A stretch of 48,719 nt of DNA, taken from positions 1-48,719 of the forward strand of contig NZ_BAUJ01000040.1 of assembly GCF_000496695.1 (NCBI RefSeq). The letters are read 5' to 3'. This document shows, piece by piece, positions 8,498 through 18,381 of the stretch. This stretch comes from Vibrio halioticoli NBRC 102217 (GTDB lineage Bacteria; Pseudomonadota; Gammaproteobacteria; Enterobacterales; Vibrionaceae). The position numbers were made by a program, and so were the translations under genes. Each line of letters starts with the position of its first letter. The stretch's first letter is position 1. The notes below the pieces were generated by a model, which saw nothing but the letters and a program-made list of their open reading frames with translations, was not told the DNA's origin and did no database searches.

Positions 8498-8714
8498 TAT
8501 TGTCTAACCATTGTTGTAATTGTTGTAAATCGAAGGGCCAGTTAAGTTCTTGGTTATTATATTGAACCACAGGTATCGTGACACCGTAACGCGCAAACAG
8601 TGCGTCATCAAACGCAATATCGATAGTCTGAGGTTCAATGCCAACTTGATTAAGCAAGCTATGCGCTTGCTCACAAAGATGGCACCCTTCGGTACTGTAA
8701 AGAGTTACTTTCAC
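8475..8714 (-). CDS. glutaredoxin-family protein
   Basis: A 79-residue thioredoxin-fold protein with an N-terminal CxxC, CHLC at residues 10-13 within [13 protein letters not shown], and the cis-Pro segment TIPVVQYNN. It belongs to the short glutaredoxin-like family (DUF836 type) found between rlmL and uup in vibrios. The substrate is unknown. Its ATG overlaps the rlmL stop by four bases and its end overlaps uup, so it is the middle gene of an overlapping operon. A one-mismatch matS-like sequence (8578-8590) falls within the codons for YGVT. Confidence 0.85.
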   Translation of the reverse strand: MKVTLYSTEGCHLCEQAHSLLNQVGIEPQTIDIAFDDALFARYGVTIPVVQYNNQELNWPFDLQQLQQWLDNNGITYHS

Positions 8715-10852
8715 TCAGTATCGCCCACCAGTGATACTAACCAGCAGTTGTGGATGTGCTTATTGCGGGCAAAATCCAAAGGTAATGTTTTGTCAGAAAT
8801 ATTCTGTGCTTGTAAACCCAGTTCCGCTAGCCCTTGCATATCCATTTTAAACTGACGTTTATTGTTGGAGAACACAATAGTGCCCTGTGGACGCAACAAG
8901 CGTTTTAGGTGAGTCATAAGCTGAATATGGTCGCGTTGAATATCAAAGGTTTGCTTCATACGTTTTGAATTAGAAAACGTCGGTGGGTCGATAAAGATCA
9001 AATCATATTGACCCGTTGCTTTTTCAAGCCATTGTAAACAATCCGCTTGGATAAACTCGTGTTGCTTACCCTTAATGCCGTTGATGGCTAAGTTTTCTTT
9101 AGCCCAATCAAGGTAAGTGTTCGACATATCAATAGTGGTGGTCGACTTAGCGCCGCCAACCGCTGCATGTACAGTAGCACTGCCCGTATAAGCAAATAGA
9201 TTTAAGAAATCACAACCTGCCGCCATTTGACCAATTTTACGACGGGTCAATTTGTGATCCAAAAACAGACCGGTATCTAAATAATCAAACAGGTTTACTT
9301 TAAGATTAACGCCATATTCAGACACTTCCATCTGATGCGATTTTTGCGCTAATTTTTGATATTGATTGGTGCCCTTTTGTCTTTGACGAACCTTCAGTAC
9401 CACGTTGTTCGCTTCCACGCCAGTCACTTGAATGCTAGCGCGAATGATGTCAGTAAGACGACGTTTTGCAGTCTCAGGATCTATAGTCTTTGGCGCAGCG
9501 TATTCTTGAATTACTAGATGACCGGGATACACATCGATAGCCACATTGTAATCAGGCAAGTCCGCATCATAGATGCGGTAGCAGTCGAGTTGCTCGCGTT
9601 TCGCCCATTTACCAATTTTAGCGATGTTCTTCTTCAGACGGTTAGCAAAATCAGGCGCTACAACAGCTTGTGTAGGCTGTGAGTCACTGCCGTTTCCAGC
9701 TGCTCTTGGCTTATCTGAAATGCCGTAGTTCTTTTGTAAACAGTTTAATGCACCGTTGTTTACTTTATATTGTTTGTCCGCACGCATGCGTAGGCAACTT
9801 AATAGCTCGTCAGAACTTGAGAAAATAGACGCATTCCAACCGCCAAACTCAGCTTTTAATTGGGCACCAAACTCGGAATACAGTGCAATCAAACCAGGCT
9901 CTGTGCTTAGTCGCTCACCGTAAGGAGGGTTACAAATAATAGAGCCTGTCCCTGCGTCTTTAGGGGCAGTAATACGAGTCGCATCACCAAGTCTAAAATC
10001 AATCAAGCCGTCAATACCGGCACGTACTGCGTTTTTCTTAGCCGTTTCCAACACTCGTGGGTCGTTATCGTAACCAATCACGGGAACTTCAAATTTGTTA
10101 ATACCACGGCGGCCGACCACTTTCGCCTCAGATTTCACTTCAGTCCACAATCCGTAATCGAAGTCTTTAAGATTCTCCAGACTCCAATTCGTGCGCGCAT
10201 GCCCTGGAGCAACGTTAGCGGCCAGCATTACAGCTTCAATTAATAAGGTGCCAGAACCACACATAGGATCGATAAGCGGCGACTGAGTATCCCAACCGCT
10301 ACGCATGACAATAGAAGCAGCAAGAGTTTCACGCAACGGTGCGCGACCCGCTTCGGTGCGGTAACCACGTTGGTTAAGACCTTGACCAACCATATCAATG
10401 CCCAGTATCGCGTCGTCTCTGTGTAAACGAACATGAATGCGAAGATCTGGACGATCTTTACTGATCTCAGGGCGAGGTAGGTTTGCTTTAGTGAAGGTAT
10501 CCACAATTGCATCCTTAACCTTCATCGCACCATATTGACTATTGCGGATCTGGCCATTGGTGCCGTTGAAATCAACAATAATAGATTTGCCTGCATCAAA
10601 GTGGTTCTGCCAACGAATCGACATACATGATAAGTATAAATCCATGTCATCTTGACACTTAAACTCAGACAGAATTCGTACAAATCGCGATGCGGTGCGG
10701 CAAGACAAACACGCTCTATAGATCTGTTCTAGATTTGCCTCAAACCGCACGCCCGCTTGTACGGGTTTTGGGTTTTCAATTCCCAATTTATTAAGTTCTT
10801 CTACCAATAGATTTTCTAAGCCATTGGCCGTTACGGCAAGGTATTGATGCAT
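8711..10852 (-). CDS. rlmL: bifunctional 23S rRNA methyltransferase RlmKL
   Basis: This fused enzyme makes m2G2445 (RlmL half) and m7G2069 (RlmK half) on E. coli 23S rRNA. An N-terminal THUMP domain (about residues 45-155) precedes the first Rossmann methyltransferase, with [13 protein letters not shown] and NPPYGERL. The second methyltransferase has [15 protein letters not shown] and [11 protein letters not shown]. The length is 713 residues (E. coli 702). I placed the start at ATG 10852 ([16 protein letters not shown]), where homologues begin; a GTG three codons upstream (10861) is also possible and neither has a strong Shine-Dalgarno. It is the first gene of the rlmL-glutaredoxin-uup-DUF3466 run. 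Confidence 0.95.
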   Translation of the reverse strand: MHQYLAVTANGLENLLVEELNKLGIENPKPVQAGVRFEANLEQIYRACLSCRTASRFVRILSEFKCQDDMDLYLSCMSIRWQNHFDAGKSIIVDFNGTNGQIRNSQYGAMKVKDAIVDTFTKANLPRPEISKDRPDLRIHVRLHRDDAILGIDMVGQGLNQRGYRTEAGRAPLRETLAASIVMRSGWDTQSPLIDPMCGSGTLLIEAVMLAANVAPGHARTNWSLENLKDFDYGLWTEVKSEAKVVGRRGINKFEVPVIGYDNDPRVLETAKKNAVRAGIDGLIDFRLGDATRITAPKDAGTGSIICNPPYGERLSTEPGLIALYSEFGAQLKAEFGGWNASIFSSSDELLSCLRMRADKQYKVNNGALNCLQKNYGISDKPRAAGNGSDSQPTQAVVAPDFANRLKKNIAKIGKWAKREQLDCYRIYDADLPDYNVAIDVYPGHLVIQEYAAPKTIDPETAKRRLTDIIRASIQVTGVEANNVVLKVRQRQKGTNQYQKLAQKSHQMEVSEYGVNLKVNLFDYLDTGLFLDHKLTRRKIGQMAAGCDFLNLFAYTGSATVHAAVGGAKSTTTIDMSNTYLDWAKENLAINGIKGKQHEFIQADCLQWLEKATGQYDLIFIDPPTFSNSKRMKQTFDIQRDHIQLMTHLKRLLRPQGTIVFSNNKRQFKMDMQGLAELGLQAQNISDKTLPLDFARNKHIHNCWLVSLVGDTE

Positions 10853-11351
10853 GTTAATCACTAAGCTGCTAATAAAATGGCGTTAATTATAAACTGTAAT
10901 AGTTTTAAATTCCGAAATTTCTCTATCAAAACCCTCTATTTGTTCATTTCTACAGCAAAGCTAACTGTTGGTTAACTTTCTACATCATGAATTACTCCCT
11001 TTTCATCCTTAACCAAATGAGTACCTATTTATAGGCTCACTGGCGATAGTGAATACTTATTCAAGCTAAAATTGGTCTACACCAGCGCCCTAAAAGGACT
11101 GAAAGTTACTTACAAAATAAAAGAAACAGGGAAATATATAGGGAAATCTACCTACTTTTGCGCAAAATTAAGACAGTGAAACGGAAAAAAGAATGTAAAA
11201 AATGTGCGCTTGCAACACCTGATGTCACACTAACGATGTTTAATTCAGGTAAACATTAAGAATGTGTGACTCAGACGCGTCGTCAATCACACCACTACAG
11301 CGCAGGATATGGATTCAAAAAAGAAGGAAATAGAAAAGTAACAGGTAACAA
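10853..11351. other. intergenic region without recognised gene
   Basis: About 500 bases of AT-rich DNA between the zapC terminator and the rlmL start. It probably holds the rlmL operon promoter on the minus strand, but I see no hexamer pair good enough to name. No RNA gene or convincing short ORF is recognised. Confidence 0.5.
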
Positions 11352-11385
11352 AAAGGCCGTTTTAGTGAGAACTAAAACGGCCTTT
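11352..11385 (-). terminator. zapC terminator
   Basis: Perfect 15-bp stem AAAGGCCGTTTTAGT/ACTAAAACGGCCTTT with a GAGA loop. A T-rich run follows on the minus strand. Confidence 0.9.
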
Positions 11386-11417
11386 CTATATAAATTTAAG
11401 TTGTATGACGCTAACGA

Positions 11418-11960
11418 TTAAGACACCATCTGTATCTGTGCTTGGAAGAACAGCGCATTTGCTGAGCGCATACGGTCGTGCATCACTTTGATGGGTTGAC
11501 AGAATGAAAGGTGCTTGCTGCCCGATAGATAGAAATCATCACTATTCACAGAGACCACAATACTGGCAGTATCTGAGCTTTCAACAACCATAAAGTAACC
11601 CGTATTGTATTCGTTCTGCAGCTCTACAACCTCCCCCTCTTGGGGTTGATAGCCATTGGACTGAGTATCAAAAAACCAGCTTTTAGGCTGTACAGGCTTA
11701 TGGAAGCGTTTAACGGCAACGGCTTTGAGTACCAGCTCAGCTTGGCGAGGGATAGAAAGTGGAAGGCCTTTTACGGAGTCTTGGAAGACATGGTAGATGT
11801 CCGCATCTTCAACAGAAAATTTTTGTGGTTTAAAAGCTGATTCAATAAGCACTTTACGAGGTAAGTTAGAGCGAAATACCATCTCTTCACTTATCTCAAG
11901 CATTAGCGAGGATTGCTCCTCATCGTAGTACCAATTCCATGTATCGTTTAGCTTAAGCAT
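11418..11960 (-). CDS. zapC: cell division protein ZapC
   Basis: ZapC binds FtsZ and promotes lateral association of protofilaments in the Z-ring. The protein has 180 residues, identical in length to E. coli ZapC, and starts MLKLNDTWNWYYDEE with an AGGACAGG Shine-Dalgarno upstream. The sequence has no membrane segment and looks like a mixed beta protein. It lies downstream of pyrD on the same strand, as in E. coli. A terminator-like hairpin between the two suggests that part of its transcription starts locally. Confidence 0.9.
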   Translation of the reverse strand: MLKLNDTWNWYYDEEQSSLMLEISEEMVFRSNLPRKVLIESAFKPQKFSVEDADIYHVFQDSVKGLPLSIPRQAELVLKAVAVKRFHKPVQPKSWFFDTQSNGYQPQEGEVVELQNEYNTGYFMVVESSDTASIVVSVNSDDFYLSGSKHLSFCQPIKVMHDRMRSANALFFQAQIQMVS

Positions 11961-12062
11961 AACCCTGTCCTGTCTTTAAACTCAGTTTAAGTAAGACGCT
12001 ACACCATCCCTGTTTTACGGGGTCCACGTTACTTTCTGATAATTCTACTAACAGAAAACGAA

Positions 12063-12092
12063 AAAAAAAGGGGAAATGACTCCCCTTTTTTT
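12063..12092 (-). terminator. pyrD terminator (bidirectional shape)
   Basis: A-rich and T-rich flanks around the stem GGGGA/TCCCC with loop AATGAC. It lies about 30 bases past the pyrD stop. Confidence 0.8.
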
Positions 12093-12123
12093 ACACTAAA
12101 CAATTGGTTTTACTGCAACTTGA

Positions 12124-13134
12124 TTACAGGTTTTTCACGATATCGCGCACTAAGTTTGGTCCATGGAAAATAAAGCCTGAGTAGACTTGAACCAATTTTG
12201 CGCCTGCTTGCAGTTTTTCTTTTGCAGACACAAAAGAATCGATACCACCAACACCGATGATCGGAATATCTTCACCCAGTTCCTGATAAAGTTTCGCAAC
12301 CACTTCAGTACTGCGCAGTTGCAGAGGACGACCGCTTAAACCGCCGGTTTCTTCTGCATGCTTCATGCCTTCAACAATACTACGATCCAGTGTTGTGTTC
12401 GTTGCAATAACACCATCGATAGCATGTTTGCGCAAAGAATCACAAATCTGCACGATTTCATCGTCAGTCAGATCAGGTGCAATTTTTAACGCAAGCGGTA
12501 CATAATTACCACGTAACTCATGCAACTCTTTTTGCTTGGCTTTTAAATCACCTAGCAGTGAATCCAGTGCATCGCCGTATTGTAGCGTACGCAGATCCGG
12601 AGTATTCGGTGAAGAAATATTTACCGCAATGTAATCAGCGTACTGATAGACCTTTTCCATACAAATTAGGTAATCGCTGTTACCCTCTTCGATAGGCGTG
12701 TCTTTGTTCTTGCCGATGTTAATGCCAAGAATACAATCAAATTTTGCCTTCTTCACATTTTCCACTAAAGCATCTACACCTAGGTTATTGAAACCCATAC
12801 GGTTGATAATGCCTTCAGCTTCTAGCAAACGGAACATACGAGGTTTATCGTTGCCAGGTTGAGGACGTGGCGTTACCGTCCCTACTTCTACGCAGCCAAA
12901 ACCCATTGCATCAAATGCTTCAATACATTCCGCATTCTTATCAAGACCCGCGGCTAAGCCAACAGGGTTTTTAAACGTTAGGCCCATACATTCGACTGGA
13001 CGATTTGGTAATTTTTGACGATAAAACAGATCTAACGGTGTACCTGTTAATTTAGGTAAATAGTTGATCGCAAGATCGTGCGCCTTTTCGGCGTTGAATT
13101 GAAATAAGCCAGTTCTGGCAAGACGGTAGAGCAT
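12124..13134 (-). CDS. pyrD: dihydroorotate dehydrogenase (quinone), class 2
   Basis: PyrD oxidises dihydroorotate to orotate at the inner membrane with quinone as acceptor, the fourth step of pyrimidine synthesis. The protein has 336 residues, the same as E. coli. The N-terminal helical membrane-association segment (residues 1-40), the FMN-barrel motifs [13 protein letters not shown] and the catalytic-loop serine in [11 protein letters not shown] are visible, as is GVGGIDS near the C-terminus. GGAGG precedes the ATG. The gdhB terminator hairpin ends only about 18 bases before the start, so the promoter must lie inside or just before that hairpin (see the promoter entry and the finding). Confidence 0.97.
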   Translation of the reverse strand: MLYRLARTGLFQFNAEKAHDLAINYLPKLTGTPLDLFYRQKLPNRPVECMGLTFKNPVGLAAGLDKNAECIEAFDAMGFGCVEVGTVTPRPQPGNDKPRMFRLLEAEGIINRMGFNNLGVDALVENVKKAKFDCILGINIGKNKDTPIEEGNSDYLICMEKVYQYADYIAVNISSPNTPDLRTLQYGDALDSLLGDLKAKQKELHELRGNYVPLALKIAPDLTDDEIVQICDSLRKHAIDGVIATNTTLDRSIVEGMKHAEETGGLSGRPLQLRSTEVVAKLYQELGEDIPIIGVGGIDSFVSAKEKLQAGAKLVQVYSGFIFHGPNLVRDIVKNL

Positions 13135-13152
13135 TGTGCCTCCGATAAAAAA

Positions 13153-13172
13153 AGCCCCGTGTAAACGGGGCT
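13153..13172 (-). terminator. gdhB terminator hairpin, also pyrD leader
   Basis: Perfect 8-bp stem AGCCCCGT/ACGGGGCT with a four-base loop and a run of seven T on the minus strand. It terminates gdhB (stop at 13180-13182). It also lies between the predicted pyrD promoter and the pyrD Shine-Dalgarno. Confidence 0.85.
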
Positions 13173-13174
13173 GT

Positions 13175-13203
13175 ATTATTTACTTTGTTGCTTCACAATT
13201 CAA
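13175..13203 (-). promoter_or_regulatory. predicted pyrD promoter
   Basis: On the minus strand, TTGAAT (13198-13203) and AATAAT (13175-13180) are separated by 17 bases. Initiation 6-9 bases past the -10 would fall on CCCCG, with C at position 7 and G at position 9. This is the pattern used by E. coli pyrC and pyrD for CTP/GTP-dependent start-site choice. It overlaps the last codons and stop of gdhB. Confidence 0.45.
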
Positions 13204-16200
13204 GTTTAAAAGCATCAACTCTCTTAATGCGACAGAAAATTTAGCAAATTCATGCACATTCCCCACTTTGAACTCGTTTAAGGTGTTCTCCCAACGCTGC
13301 AATGCTAACTGGTTATTGCTGATCCAATTATCAATAGTGGCCTCTTCATCTGGCGGATTATCACCACAACCACAGTTAAGCACTTGCACAGTAAGTTGAC
13401 GCTGTTGCCAGTCAAGATCTTCTCTAAAGGCCGCTCTCGCAAGTGCCTGCCAATTGTTATCCACCACCTTATTATTGATCTGATCTAAGAACCAATGCAG
13501 AGATAAGCGATCCCCTAGGTAGAAGTACATTTTAGCGGTGCGCTCAATGCTCGTTGCGCATTCTTTCGCGGCCAGAGAAATATCGTAACAACAATACAGG
13601 CTAGACAACCTCGCCAGATAATTGGCCAGTTTTTTATCGACGCCTTGCGCTATCCATTCATCGGCCACCGTTTGATGTTGCAAGACTTCATCGGGAACTA
13701 AGAATTGATCTAACTTAGCCACGATAACATCTACATCGGATCTAAAACGATCCACCAATTCTTTGACGCTGCTATTGTGAGAACGATTTCTTAGCATCCA
13801 ACGGGTGAGACGGCGTAATGTGCGGCGAATCACAATCATCAGTTGATATTGCAAGCTAGCGTCTATGCGATTGTCGTGCTCGCGAATGCTGCTAAATACT
13901 TCTGAGAATTTGAATAGCTCTTTAGAAGCCACAAATGCGTTGGCGATATCCACTACATTGGCGCCCGTCTCTTCTTGCAGACGAGTCACAAAGTTGCATC
14001 CCATTTCATTGACAATATCATTGGCTAATGCGGTAGCAATGATCTCGGTGCGCAGTGGGTGTGAGTCCATGCTAGATTTATAGTTACGGCGTAACCTATC
14101 AGGGAAGTATTGCACTAACTGTTTGGCGTGATACGCATCTTGGGCGATAGCGTCAGTGGCAAGCTGTTCTTTTAACAGCATTTTACCATACGCCACCAGC
14201 ACTGAGAGCTCTGGTCTTGATAAACCAATACCCTGCTTTTCACGCTCTTGCAGTTGTTCATCGTCGGGAATGTATTCAAGTTGACGGTCAAGATGCCCGG
14301 CTTTTTCCATGGTATGGATAAAGCGCATCTGCTCTTTCATCCCCACAATGCCTTGCTCTTCAGTGACAGAGATTGATTCTGACTGACAATAGGCATGATG
14401 CAGAACAATCTCTGACACGTCCGCCTCCATTGAATCGAGAATTTCATTGCGCTGTTTTAACGTCAGGTCACTGTTTTGTACTAAACCATTAAGCAAGATC
14501 TTAATATTAACTTCGTTGTCGGAGCTATCCACGCCACCCACATTATCAATAAAGTCGGTATTGACGTACCCGCCATTTAAGGCAAATTCAATACGTCCAA
14601 GCTGAGTTAAGCCTAAGTTGCCTCCTTCGCCGACCACTTTCGCCCGCAACTGATTGCCATTAATGCGCAAAATGTCGTTGGCGCGATCCCCAACATCGGC
14701 ATGGCTTTCTTTACTGGATTTGACATAAGTGCCGATGCCGCCGTTCCATAACAAGTCAACTTGCATCCTCAAAAGATGCTTGATCAAGTCGTTGGGCGCT
14801 AATACATCAGCCTCTATGTCTAGCATAGCTTTGATTTCAGGTGACAGGGTCACAGATTTAGCTTTGCGCGAGAACACGCCTCCGCCTTTAGAAATCAACG
14901 CCTTATCGTAATCATCCCAACCTGTACGTGGCGTATTGAACAAACGCTCACGCTCAGCGAAAGACGTTGCTGCATCTGGATTTGGATCGATAAAGATGTG
15001 TAAGTGGTTAAATGCCGCTTGCAGTAAAATATGTTTAGACAGCAACATGCCATTGCCAAATACATCTCCAGCCATATCCCCCACACCTACAACGGTAAAA
15101 TTGGTGGTTTGACAATTAATGCCTAGTTCTCGGAAATGACGTTTTACTGACTCCCAACCACCTTTGGCGGTAATGCCCATCACTTTATGATCGTAACCAT
15201 TTGATCCGCCAGAGGCGAACGCATCACCAAGCCAGAAGTTGTATTGTTGGGAAACGCTGTTCGCAATATCAGAGAAGGTTGCCGTACCTTTATCGGCGGC
15301 CACCACTAAATAAGAGTCGTCTTCATCGTGGCGCACAACATTTGCCGGCGGAACCAATTCGCCCTCAACAATATTATCGGCGACATCTAATAGCGAACTA
15401 ATAAACTTGCGATAACAACGCTGACCTTCGGCAAAAATCTCATCTCGACCTGTCATCAAGTGCTGCTTCTTACACACAAAGCCGCCTTTTGCGCCCACAG
15501 GCAAAATCACCGTATTTTTCACTTGCTGTGCTTTAACCAAGCCAAGCACTTCGGTGCGAAAATCCTCTTGCCTGTCTGACCAACGTAATCCGCCTCGAGC
15601 CACTTTACCGCCGCGAAGATGCACGCCTTCCACATCGGGCGCATAAACAAACATTTCAAACTCAGGCACCGGCTTAGGTATTTCAGGAATATTTTTCGGT
15701 CTCAACTTTAATGCTAAGCAAGGTTTGCATTCCCCTTGCTCGGTTAACTGGTAGTAGTTGGTGCGCAGCGTAGCGCGAATCATCTCAACATAACGACGCA
15801 CAATTCTATCGTCATCAAGGCTTTCAACTTTTTCAAGTTGCGCATTGATTTTCTCCACCACTTTCAGTTGTGAAGCTTCATCACCTTGATTGCTTGGCAA
15901 GAAACGTTTTTCAAACAAGCTCACCAGAAAGTTAGCCAGTTTCGGATGCGCGGCTAACGTATCGCCTATGTATTGTTGGCTAAACGGAAAACCCACTTGA
16001 CGCATATATTTTGCATAGGCACGTAAAATCGTTGTTTCAACGCCCGTTAATCCAGCCCCCAGAATCAATCGGTTGAAACCATCGTTTTCTAACTGACCTT
16101 GCCACACTCCGGCAAAGGCTTGCTGAAAACGATCGCGCACCTTATTGAAATCAACAACGGTGTTGCCTTTGTGCAACATAGAAAAATCTAAAATCCAATA

Positions 16201-18024
16201 CGTTTGCCCGCTTTTGGTTTCCACTTGATAAGGCGACTCGCCAATAATGCGCAAATCAAAGTTTTCCAGCATAGGCATAACATCGGAGAGATGTATTGGT
16301 GAGTCTTTATGGTAGAGCTTTAAGTGAACCACTTTTGAATCCATCAACTCTTCTTGAGGACGATAGAACAGCATCCCTAAAGGATTTGATTCACTCAATT
16401 GTTGTAGACGTTCAATATCTGCCACGGCCGCATTTGGTAAGACCGCTTCTTGATACGAACGAGGAAATGCTTCCATGTACCCTTTTGCTAATGGCAGTCC
16501 CTGGCTTTCACCTAGACTTGATACGATCGCTTGTTTAAGACGATCTCCCCAAGTAGAAGATGCTTCCATTAGATCTTGCTCTATGCTTTTCACATCATAA
16601 TCAAGATCTTGATCATCGACTCGCACAATATAATGGGTTCGGGCTAATGGGCTTTCAGAAAAATAGGTGGTGAATTCAACCTCTTGGTCGGTATGAAAAG
16701 CGCGTTTGAAAATGCGCTGAGTTTGCCGACGAAGTTCTGTGTTGTAACGCTCTTTTGTCACATACACCATGGCACTCAAAAAACGTCCAAACGGGTCTTT
16801 GCGCACAAACAAGCGAATCATATCGCGGTCTTGCATTTGCACCACGCCCATCCCGATATGCAGCAGTTCATCTTCACTGGCTTGCAATAATTCATCACGA
16901 GGATAAGTTTCTAAAATATTATGCAACGCTTTAAACGAATACGAACCGGGTAAGAAGCCGCTGCCTTGTAAAATACGTGCCACTTTGTTTCGCACAAGAG
17001 GAATACGTTCCACGCTTTGGTTATACACCGCTGAGGTATAAAGACCGGTGAATCGATGTTCACCAATCACATTACCTTTTTTATCAAAGGTTTTAATACC
17101 AACGTAATCATTGTAAGCCGGTCGATGAATACGAGATGGACGATTGCCTTTGGTGAGTATAAGGATATAAGGCTTGGTCGCTTCTTCGCGTGCCGACTCT
17201 GAAAAATTGGTCAGCTTGGTCGCCCGCACACGACGGGTATCAGAGAACAAACCTAAGCCTGGTTCTTCAGTGGGTTGTAATGTTAGCTCATCATTATCAC
17301 CGATTAAGCGATACTCTTTATAACCCATCAAGGTGAAGTTATGATCGCCAAGCCAGTTTAAAAACTCCAACGATTCTGCAACGTGCTTTTTATCAATGCC
17401 CTTGATTTTTTCAAGCCCCTTCACTTGAGTGACCACTTTTTTAAGCACTTCACTCATCGGTTGCCAATCGCTGACTACCGAATGGGTATCCTTCATCACG
17501 CTGGCTATTTCGGCCTGCAATTCATCCATTTGAGATTGACTTGATAATCGGTCTACCTCGATGTGGAAAACCGATTGCAGCTTACCTTCTAACTCTTTGT
17601 TATTAATATCAAACACTTTGCCGTTTTGCAGGTGCAACTTCGCAGGTCCATGCAACATGATATGGCTAGATAACCCCATACGTGACAGTGTCATTTTCAG
17701 TGAGTCGACAAGGAAAGCCATGTCAGGGACGATGATTTCGACAATGGTGTGCGTTGATTGCCAGCCATTGCGACTGAGGGAAGGATTAAACACTTTTACC
17801 GATAGTTCGTCTAAGCCCTTCTCTTTTAAATGTTGCCACAAACTCACCACAGCGCCGTATAAATCAGATTCGTTTCGAGAGGCAAGATCGTCATGAGAAA
17901 TATGACTGAACAAATGTTGCGCCAGTTTGGTCACAACCTGTTGATGGCTAGGATCCACTTTGTCTTTGATCAGTTGATAGACTTTTTCGAGCAATATAGG
18001 AACTAAGGGTTCACGTGCATTCAT
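13180..18024 (-). CDS. gdhB: NAD-specific glutamate dehydrogenase, large (180-kDa) class
   Basis: A 1614-residue enzyme that oxidises glutamate to 2-oxoglutarate and ammonia, mainly for amino-acid catabolism. The length matches the large class of NAD-GDH found in vibrios, pseudomonads and Streptomyces. About 600-700 N-terminal residues form the regulatory ACT/PAS-like region. The catalytic core follows, with RGGLRWSDRQEDFRTEVLGL, the lysine-containing VGAKGGFVCKK, and the nucleotide-binding GVGDMAGDVFGNGM. A long C-terminal helical domain completes it. It is apparently monocistronic: a terminator follows directly and a 357-base gap precedes it. The gene symbol follows Pseudomonas use. Two one-mismatch matS-like sequences lie inside (14841-14853 and 17682-17694). 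Confidence 0.95.
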   Translation of the reverse strand: MNAREPLVPILLEKVYQLIKDKVDPSHQQVVTKLAQHLFSHISHDDLASRNESDLYGAVVSLWQHLKEKGLDELSVKVFNPSLSRNGWQSTHTIVEIIVPDMAFLVDSLKMTLSRMGLSSHIMLHGPAKLHLQNGKVFDINNKELEGKLQSVFHIEVDRLSSQSQMDELQAEIASVMKDTHSVVSDWQPMSEVLKKVVTQVKGLEKIKGIDKKHVAESLEFLNWLGDHNFTLMGYKEYRLIGDNDELTLQPTEEPGLGLFSDTRRVRATKLTNFSESAREEATKPYILILTKGNRPSRIHRPAYNDYVGIKTFDKKGNVIGEHRFTGLYTSAVYNQSVERIPLVRNKVARILQGSGFLPGSYSFKALHNILETYPRDELLQASEDELLHIGMGVVQMQDRDMIRLFVRKDPFGRFLSAMVYVTKERYNTELRRQTQRIFKRAFHTDQEVEFTTYFSESPLARTHYIVRVDDQDLDYDVKSIEQDLMEASSTWGDRLKQAIVSSLGESQGLPLAKGYMEAFPRSYQEAVLPNAAVADIERLQQLSESNPLGMLFYRPQEELMDSKVVHLKLYHKDSPIHLSDVMPMLENFDLRIIGESPYQVETKSGQTYWILDFSMLHKGNTVVDFNKVRDRFQQAFAGVWQGQLENDGFNRLILGAGLTGVETTILRAYAKYMRQVGFPFSQQYIGDTLAAHPKLANFLVSLFEKRFLPSNQGDEASQLKVVEKINAQLEKVESLDDDRIVRRYVEMIRATLRTNYYQLTEQGECKPCLALKLRPKNIPEIPKPVPEFEMFVYAPDVEGVHLRGGKVARGGLRWSDRQEDFRTEVLGLVKAQQVKNTVILPVGAKGGFVCKKQHLMTGRDEIFAEGQRCYRKFISSLLDVADNIVEGELVPPANVVRHDEDDSYLVVAADKGTATFSDIANSVSQQYNFWLGDAFASGGSNGYDHKVMGITAKGGWESVKRHFRELGINCQTTNFTVVGVGDMAGDVFGNGMLLSKHILLQAAFNHLHIFIDPNPDAATSFAERERLFNTPRTGWDDYDKALISKGGGVFSRKAKSVTLSPEIKAMLDIEADVLAPNDLIKHLLRMQVDLLWNGGIGTYVKSSKESHADVGDRANDILRINGNQLRAKVVGEGGNLGLTQLGRIEFALNGGYVNTDFIDNVGGVDSSDNEVNIKILLNGLVQNSDLTLKQRNEILDSMEADVSEIVLHHAYCQSESISVTEEQGIVGMKEQMRFIHTMEKAGHLDRQLEYIPDDEQLQEREKQGIGLSRPELSVLVAYGKMLLKEQLATDAIAQDAYHAKQLVQYFPDRLRRNYKSSMDSHPLRTEIIATALANDIVNEMGCNFVTRLQEETGANVVDIANAFVASKELFKFSEVFSSIREHDNRIDASLQYQLMIVIRRTLRRLTRWMLRNRSHNSSVKELVDRFRSDVDVIVAKLDQFLVPDEVLQHQTVADEWIAQGVDKKLANYLARLSSLYCCYDISLAAKECATSIERTAKMYFYLGDRLSLHWFLDQINNKVVDNNWQALARAAFREDLDWQQRQLTVQVLNCGCGDNPPDEEATIDNWISNNQLALQRWENTLNEFKVGNVHEFAKFSVALRELMLLNLNCEATK

Positions 18025-18246
18025 GGGGCAAACTCCATCTAATATTTTTTATTGTTATGTATATTGTTATATAGGTAGAACTAAGTATCTGTTTCACTAG
18101 GGATAAGCACAAATCGCTGCTTATTGACGCCATTGTAGGGTTTTTATTTCATCTTAGTGATTAAAATAAAGTGCTTATCTCTAAAAATGTTAGATATGTG
18201 ATGATGATGTTAATAAGGACATCTTTCCCTTGAATATAGAACAAAA
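18025..18246. other. gdhB upstream region
   Basis: AT-rich intergenic DNA between the pepN terminator and gdhB. It must hold the gdhB promoter on the minus strand. AT-rich -10-like stretches occur around 18045-18076, but none is clear enough to name. No gene is recognised. Confidence 0.5.
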
Positions 18247-18273
18247 AAAGGCTTAGCGTGATGCTAAGCCTTT
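18247..18273 (-). terminator. pepN terminator
   Basis: Perfect 11-bp stem AAAGGCTTAGC/GCTAAGCCTTT with a five-base loop and a T-run on the minus strand. It lies about 110 bases past the pepN stop. Confidence 0.85.
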
Positions 18274-18381
18274 GGTTTCATAACAATGAGAATGTTAAGT
18301 GCTAGTGTCAAGATTTTAGCCATGAATATTCATCGACTCATGCAATCTAAAAATCTATTTCATCTAAACATTTATGCCCTA

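Noticed and set aside
10240..10512. 90-residue minus-strand frame inside rlmL
   Set aside because: It is a second frame within a well-conserved methyltransferase gene and has no family pattern.
11266..11296. GTGTGA...TCACAC pair in the rlmL-zapC gap as a CRP site
   Set aside because: The half-sites are about 17 bases apart, far from the 6-base CRP spacing.
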